A stretch of DNA of 64,000 nucleotides, taken from contig NZ_QZCH01000003.1 in NCBI RefSeq assembly GCF_003596335.1, forward strand, positions 165,821-229,820, read 5' to 3'. A program made the position numbers and the translations under genes. Numbering within the stretch: the first letter of the stretch is position 1; every line of letters starts with the position of its first letter. The notes under the pieces are model-generated. The model made no database searches and was not told where the DNA came from. It saw nothing but the letters and a program-made list of their open reading frames with translations. This document shows, piece after piece, positions 59,378 to 64,000 of the stretch. Source of the DNA: Motilimonas pumila (lineage in GTDB: Bacteria > Pseudomonadota > Gammaproteobacteria > Enterobacterales > CBDFNC01).

Positions 59378-59407
59378 CTAGATAAGGTGCCTGTGCCCCT
59401 TATCTAG
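59378..59407. terminator. Convergent hairpin spanning a stop codon
   Basis: A perfect 10-bp inverted repeat CTAGATAAGG/CCTTATCTAG with a 10-base loop lies between two converging genes and includes the dehydrogenase stop codon. No T-tract follows on either strand, so its role as a terminator is uncertain. Confidence 0.5.
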
Positions 59408-60861
59408 TTGCCAAGTCCGTAGCAAATACTCTTCACGTATTGATACTCCGCTAACCCTAAGTGGCTGCCTTCGCGGCCAAAGCCGGATTCATTAATGCCA
59501 CCAAAAGGACTCACCGCCGCGGAAATGATGCCTTCGTTGATGCCTATCATGGCGTATTGTAACTGTTGACTGAGTCGCTGGCAGCGATGGATATTTAAGC
59601 TGTAACAATACGCCGCTAAACCTGCGCCGGTTTGATTGGCCCGTTGGATCGCTTCGGTTTCATCGGTAAACGTTTGCAGTGCGATGACTGGGCCAAACAG
59701 TTCATGTTGAGCGACGGGCATTTCATCGGTTACCTTATTGAGTACCGTAATGGGAAAGAAATTTGCGGCACTTGCGATGTTTACTTGCTCAAACACCCGC
59801 TCGGCTCCCAGCGCCTCGCTTTCTTTAATCCACTGTTGCAGCTTTGTTTTAGCGTGTTGATTGATAAGTGGGCCACAGTCAACACCCGCTTGCCAACCAT
59901 AGCCAGAAGACAGCGCTGAAAGTCGAGCGAGCAACTTCTCATTAAACGCAGAAGCCACCGCTTTAGCGATATATATCCGATTACTGGCCACGCACGTCTG
60001 GCCATTGTTACGTAATTTACTGGCGATAAGGCCGGCGACAGCTGCATCTAAATCGGCATCTTCAAAAACAATAAAGGGGGCGTTGCCGCCGAGCTCCAGC
60101 GATAAACGCTGCAGTTGCGGCGCGCTTTGTGTCATTAAGATTTTGCCCACGCGGGTTGAGCCGGTGAAAGATAGCTTTTTAATTGCCCCGTGTTGGCAAA
60201 ACTGCAGACCAATTTGCGCGGCATCACCGCTAACAATATTGATGACTCCAGCTGGAAACCCTGCTTGATGCGCTAGCTCAACCAGTGCATTGGCGGTAAA
60301 AGGGGTTAACTCCGAAGCTTTAATCACCAAGGTGCAACCGGCAGCCAGCGCTGCGGCTGCTTTACGTAACACCATCGCTGCAGGGAAATTCCAGGGCGTA
60401 ATCATCGCGACCACGCCTAAGGGGGCATGTTGGGTCTGGAATTGTTTATTTGGTAAGGGCGAAGCTAAGGTTTCACCGTGGTCAAATTGTCTAAAATCTG
60501 CAAACCAACGTACAAAAGAGGCGGCGTATTCGATTTCAGCAAGGGCTTCGTTTAAGGGCTTGCCTTGCTCTAAACAAATAATGAATGCTAAATCGCTTTT
60601 GTGCTCCATGATTAACTGGTGCCAGCGCAGTAATTGCTGGCACCGCTGAGGCCAATCAGATTCCTGGTTATTGTTAAATGCCTGTTGAGCGCTGTGGATA
60701 GCTTGCTCCACTTGGGGCGGGTTTAAGCAAGGAATGTGACCGAGCTGTTCACCATTAGCGGGATTAAAAACATCGAGGCGACTCTCTGTCGTTAGCCATT
60801 GACCATTAACATAACAGGCTTGTTTGATTAAATCGGGTTGCTTAAGTTGGGCAAAGTTCAT
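59404..60861 (-). CDS. gabD: GabD-like aldehyde dehydrogenase
   Basis: This NAD(P)-dependent aldehyde dehydrogenase most resembles succinate-semialdehyde dehydrogenase. The 485-residue product has TPWNFPAAMVLRKAAAALAAGC, the nucleotide segment SFTGSTRVGK, catalytic glutamate in LELGGNAPFIVF (about residue 256) and catalytic cysteine at about 290 (NNGQTCVASNR). The C-terminal PFGGINESGFGREGS and length match GabD. E. coli GabD has a second cysteine two residues after the catalytic one (TCVC); here it is Ala-Ser, so that pair is absent. No gabT or transporter is adjacent, so substrate is inferred only from similarity. The ATG at 60861 is preferred over a TTG two codons upstream. Confidence 0.8.
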   Translation of the reverse strand: MNFAQLKQPDLIKQACYVNGQWLTTESRLDVFNPANGEQLGHIPCLNPPQVEQAIHSAQQAFNNNQESDWPQRCQQLLRWHQLIMEHKSDLAFIICLEQGKPLNEALAEIEYAASFVRWFADFRQFDHGETLASPLPNKQFQTQHAPLGVVAMITPWNFPAAMVLRKAAAALAAGCTLVIKASELTPFTANALVELAHQAGFPAGVINIVSGDAAQIGLQFCQHGAIKKLSFTGSTRVGKILMTQSAPQLQRLSLELGGNAPFIVFEDADLDAAVAGLIASKLRNNGQTCVASNRIYIAKAVASAFNEKLLARLSALSSGYGWQAGVDCGPLINQHAKTKLQQWIKESEALGAERVFEQVNIASAANFFPITVLNKVTDEMPVAQHELFGPVIALQTFTDETEAIQRANQTGAGLAAYCYSLNIHRCQRLSQQLQYAMIGINEGIISAAVSPFGGINESGFGREGSHLGLAEYQYVKSICYGLGN

Positions 60862-60939
60862 TGGCAAAATGGGTTAGGGGAGTTTGTATTGATTTTAATA
60901 ACCTGATAACAAAATTGAAATAATTTACTGACGTATTAA

Positions 60940-60969
60940 ATTCAATTTTTGCACTAATTCCGGTATACT
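60940..60969 (+). promoter_or_regulatory. Candidate acnB promoter
   Basis: A good -10 TATACT (60964-60969) has only a weak -35 TTCAAT 18 bases upstream. It leaves a leader of about 130 bases before acnB. Confidence 0.4.
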
Positions 60970-61067
60970 CTCGCTGCTTCTAATTATGGTCACATGGCTT
61001 AGGAGTTAGCCACGCAGGCAATCCCTCGTTTGGTTAAATCTTTATGCTGTGCCCCCGTCAAGGATAA

Positions 61068-61085
61068 ATCACCCTAATTGGTGAT
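61068..61085 (+). promoter_or_regulatory. Hairpin before the acnB ribosome-binding site
   Basis: ATCACC and GGTGAT pair across a six-base loop, ending eight bases before GAGGAA. It could influence translation start, but nothing in the sequence proves it. Confidence 0.35.
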
Positions 61086-61105
61086 AACAATATGAGGAAC
61101 AAGTC

Positions 61106-63703
61106 GTGCTTGAAGCCTACCGTAAACACGTCGAAGAGCGTGCTGCCCAGGGAGTGGTTCCTAAACCATTAGACGCTGAACAAACAGCGGCACTGGTTGA
61201 GCTAGTTAAAAACCCACCTGCTGGCGAAGAAGAGTTTGTACTGGAACTGTTATCTGAGCGTATACCGCCAGGTGTTGATGAAGCTGCTTACGTAAAAGCG
61301 GGCTTCTTAGCGGCAGTTGCCAAAGGTGAAACAACATCACCAATCCTATCAGCTGAAAAAGCCACAGAGCTACTAGGCACTATGCAAGGCGGTTACAACA
61401 TTGAGCCTCTGATTGCCCAGCTTGATAACGATGCCCTAGCGCCATTAGCTGTAAAAGCACTATCTCACACTTTATTGATGTTTGATGCTTTTTACGACGT
61501 GGAAGAAAAAGCCAAAGCGGGTAATAAATTTGCGCAGCAAGTGCTTGAATCTTGGGCCAATGCTGAGTGGTACTTAGAAAAACCAGAAGTACCTGAGAAA
61601 ATCACTGTTACCGTATTTAAAGTAACCGGTGAAACGAACACTGATGACCTATCTCCAGCGCCAGACGCATGGTCTCGTCCTGATATCCCGCTGCACGCAT
61701 TAGCTATGCTAAAGAACGCGCGTGAAGGTATCAACCCTGACAAAGCGGGTGAAATTGGCCCAATTGAGCAAATCAAAGCGCTACAAGAAAAAGGCCACCA
61801 GTTGGCTTACGTTGGTGACGTAGTAGGTACGGGTTCATCTCGTAAATCTGCAACTAACTCTGTGCTTTGGTTCATGGGTGATGACATTCCAAACGTGCCA
61901 AACAAACGTGCTGGCGGTGTTTGTATCGGTGGTAAAATTGCGCCTATCTTCTTTAACACGATGGAAGACTCTGGTGCTTTACCAATCGAAATGGACGTTG
62001 AAAGCCTAAACATGGGTGACGTGATTGAAATCTACCCGCACCAAGGTGTGGTGAAGAACGCTGAAACTGGCGAGCAAATCACAACGTTTGAACTAAAAAC
62101 CAATGTCATCCTAGATGAAGTACGCGCCGGTGGCCGTATTCCACTTATCATTGGTCGTGGCCTTACTGATCGCGCGCGTACTTCATTAGGCCTAGGCCCG
62201 ATTGACGTATTCAACCTACCTGAAGACGCTGTTGATACTGGCAAAGGCTTCACGCTAGCACAAAAAATGGTAGGTAAAGCGTGTGGCGTGACCGGTGTAC
62301 GTCCTGGTCAATATTGTGAGCCTAAGATGACCACAGTTGGTTCGCAAGATACCACAGGTCCAATGACGCGCGACGAGCTGAAAGACTTAGCATGTCTAGG
62401 TTTCTCTGCAGACCTTACCATGCAGTCATTCTGTCACACTGCGGCTTATCCTAAGCCAATTGATGTGAACACACACCATACGTTGCCAGACTTCATCATG
62501 AATCGTGGCGGTGTATCTCTGCGCCCTGGTGATGGTGTTATCCACTCTTGGTTAAACCGTATGCTACTGCCAGATACAGTTGGTACTGGTGGCGATTCAC
62601 ATACACGTTTCCCACTGGGTATTTCTTTCCCTGCGGGTTCTGGCCTAGTGGCATTTGCTGCTGCGACAGGCGTGATGCCATTGGATATGCCAGAGTCGGT
62701 ATTGGTTCGCTTCAAAGGTGAGCTAGAGCCGGGCATTACATTGCGTGACCTAGTAAACGCGATTCCTTATTACGCTATTCAACAAGGCCTACTAACGGTT
62801 GAGAAAGCCGGTAAGAAGAATATCTTCTCTGGCCGCGTACTTGAAATTGAAGGTCTGCCAGACCTGAAAGTAGAACAAGCGTTTGAGCTTTCAGATGCCT
62901 CTGCTGAGCGTAGTGCTGCGGGTTGTTCTATCAAGCTAAACGAAGAGCCTATCAAAGAGTACCTAAACTCTAACATTGTCATGCTTAAGTGGATGCTAGC
63001 GGAAGGTTACGGTGATGTACGTACCATTGAGCGTCGTATTACCGCAATGGAAGAGTGGATAGCTAACCCTGAACTAATGGAAGGTGATGCCGACGCAGAA
63101 TATGCTGCTGTGATCGAGATTGATCTTGCAGATGTAAAAGAGCCAATCCTTGCATGCCCTAACGACCCAGATGACGTTAAGCTACTAAGCGAGCTAGCTG
63201 GCGAGCACATTGATGAAGTGTTCATCGGTTCTTGTATGACTAACATTGGTCACTTCCGTGCGGCAGGTAAACTGCTTAATCAGTACCAAGGTCAACTGCC
63301 AACACGTCTATGGGTGGCTCCGCCAACCAAGATGGACGAACAGCAGCTAACTGACGAAGGTTACTACAGCATCTACGGTAAAGTGGGCGCACGTACAGAA
63401 ATGCCAGGTTGTTCATTATGTATGGGTAACCAAGCGCGCGTAGCAGATAATTCTACCGTAGTGTCAACTTCAACTCGTAACTTCCCTAACCGTCTTGGTA
63501 CGGGAGCGAATGTTTATCTGAGTTCAGCAGAATTAGCCGCTGTAGCCGCCATTATTGGTAAGTTACCTTCTGTTGATGAATATATGACCTACGCCAAAGA
63601 ATTAGATGCAACTGCTGCAGATACATACAGATATCTAAACTTTGATCAGCTTCCAAGCTATACTGAAAAGGCTGAGAAGGTTATTTTTACTCAAGCTGTG
63701 TAA
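61106..63703 (+). CDS. acnB: AcnB, bifunctional aconitate hydratase B
   Basis: AcnB interconverts citrate and isocitrate in the TCA cycle and, as apoprotein, can bind RNA. The 865-residue product has exactly the E. coli length and begins [16 protein letters not shown]. It has the HEAT-like N-domain, a swivel domain with [20 protein letters not shown], and cluster ligands near Cys710 ([13 protein letters not shown]), Cys769 and Cys772 (CSLCMGNQ). Start is GTG at 61106 with GAGGAA upstream; the nearby ATG at 61092 is out of frame. It is followed by a terminator. Confidence 0.98.
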   Translation: MLEAYRKHVEERAAQGVVPKPLDAEQTAALVELVKNPPAGEEEFVLELLSERIPPGVDEAAYVKAGFLAAVAKGETTSPILSAEKATELLGTMQGGYNIEPLIAQLDNDALAPLAVKALSHTLLMFDAFYDVEEKAKAGNKFAQQVLESWANAEWYLEKPEVPEKITVTVFKVTGETNTDDLSPAPDAWSRPDIPLHALAMLKNAREGINPDKAGEIGPIEQIKALQEKGHQLAYVGDVVGTGSSRKSATNSVLWFMGDDIPNVPNKRAGGVCIGGKIAPIFFNTMEDSGALPIEMDVESLNMGDVIEIYPHQGVVKNAETGEQITTFELKTNVILDEVRAGGRIPLIIGRGLTDRARTSLGLGPIDVFNLPEDAVDTGKGFTLAQKMVGKACGVTGVRPGQYCEPKMTTVGSQDTTGPMTRDELKDLACLGFSADLTMQSFCHTAAYPKPIDVNTHHTLPDFIMNRGGVSLRPGDGVIHSWLNRMLLPDTVGTGGDSHTRFPLGISFPAGSGLVAFAAATGVMPLDMPESVLVRFKGELEPGITLRDLVNAIPYYAIQQGLLTVEKAGKKNIFSGRVLEIEGLPDLKVEQAFELSDASAERSAAGCSIKLNEEPIKEYLNSNIVMLKWMLAEGYGDVRTIERRITAMEEWIANPELMEGDADAEYAAVIEIDLADVKEPILACPNDPDDVKLLSELAGEHIDEVFIGSCMTNIGHFRAAGKLLNQYQGQLPTRLWVAPPTKMDEQQLTDEGYYSIYGKVGARTEMPGCSLCMGNQARVADNSTVVSTSTRNFPNRLGTGANVYLSSAELAAVAAIIGKLPSVDEYMTYAKELDATAADTYRYLNFDQLPSYTEKAEKVIFTQAV

Positions 63704-63730
63704 TGCAAAAAAAGTAAAATAAACCAAAAA

Positions 63731-63753
63731 AAACCCTCTCAGGAGGGTTTTTT
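63731..63753 (+). terminator. Terminator of acnB
   Basis: An 8-bp stem AAACCCTC/GAGGGTTT with a TCAG loop is preceded by A's and followed by T's. Confidence 0.9.
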
Positions 63754-63922
63754 ATTGGAAAAAACATAAAACACATAACAAATTAGTCAAATAAGGGCTA
63801 TTTGATTAAATTAAATATCAATTATTTTGCATACACTAGTGGATCTTTTTATAAAGACTTGATTAAATTACGCCTGTCAGACGAAGTTTTGTTTTTAAGC
63901 TAATAATGGGTATATATATGTT

Positions 63923-64000
63923 GGGCGTTGTTGACTAAATAGGGAACCTTTCTCGAAAACTGCGATCAGATCATTGAGCACGATACATGGAAGTGATTCT
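63923..64000. mobile_element. Possible terminal edge of an insertion sequence
   Basis: GGGCGTTGTTGACTAAAT at 63923-63940 resembles the terminal repeats of many IS5-family elements (G-G-x-x-x-T-G-T-T-G-x-x-T-A-A-A-T pattern). On the minus strand a frame entering from the right edge reads RITSMYRAQ and stops at 63971-63973, about 50 bases inside the putative end, where a transposase C-terminus would be expected. The element is cut by the window edge, so neither the other end nor a target duplication can be checked. The region 63754-63922 holds nothing recognisable. Confidence 0.3.

Overview
The window reads as chromosomal core DNA of a marine-type gammaproteobacterium, most likely in or near the Alteromonadales. 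The genus cannot be fixed from the sequence. Nearly every gene has a close counterpart in E. coli, in matching local order. Features that differ from E. coli and fit Alteromonadales/Vibrio-like relatives are a cytochrome bc1 operon (petABC) in front of sspAB, a dciA helicase-loader gene plus an M23 peptidase where E. coli has secM, no ddlB between murC and ftsQ, and a pilABCD cluster. MurE carries the DNPR motif, so the wall is of the meso-diaminopimelate type. Almost the whole window is coding and base composition looks even. There is no prophage, CRISPR array, tRNA or rRNA operon.

Layout. 1-2066: end of the Mla lipid-transport operon (mlaC tail, mlaB), ibaG and murA. 2067-4574: a gene-poor stretch, then a minus-strand pair of exported DUF1566 (Lcl_C) proteins, the most accessory-looking part. 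4762-7914: the envelope proteases degS and degQ, and zapG. 7992-10204: zapE, then rplM-rpsI with a structured leader. 10412-14165: petABC (bc1 complex) and sspA-sspB. 14187-17945 (minus): dolP, diaA, yraN, lpoA. 18062-19376: rsmI and the RNase P RNA gene rnpB.

19559-36410 is a complete division and cell wall (dcw) cluster: mraZ, rsmH, ftsL, ftsI, murE, murF, mraY, murD, ftsW, murG, murC, ftsQ, ftsA, ftsZ, lpxC. Most neighbours overlap by a few bases. It opens with a textbook-phased MraZ operator and has a clear internal promoter before ftsQ. 36412-41108: dciA (minus), an M23 peptidase, secA, mutT. 41126-47112 (minus): yacG, zapD, coaE, then the type IV pilus genes pilD, pilC, pilB, pilA. 47475-49565: nadC, a membrane-anchored retropepsin-like protease, and the divergent ampD. 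49871-57047: pdhR with two near-perfect PdhR palindromes and an FNR-like site, then aceE, aceF, lpd. 57153-63753: a patatin/beta-barrel (type Vd-like) protein, a GabD-like aldehyde dehydrogenase, and acnB. The last ~80 bases may be the edge of an insertion sequence.

Functionally the window joins envelope biogenesis (lipid asymmetry, peptidoglycan precursors, divisome, LPS commitment step, protein export, periplasmic quality control) with central carbon and respiratory metabolism (pyruvate dehydrogenase, aconitase, bc1). I found no convincing new multi-gene system. The points most worth a second look are a 15/19 Fur-box match overlapping the degS stop codon upstream of the DUF1566 pair, the dense control region of pdhR, the phased MraZ boxes, a substituted Nudix glycine in MutT, and the putative IS end at the right edge.
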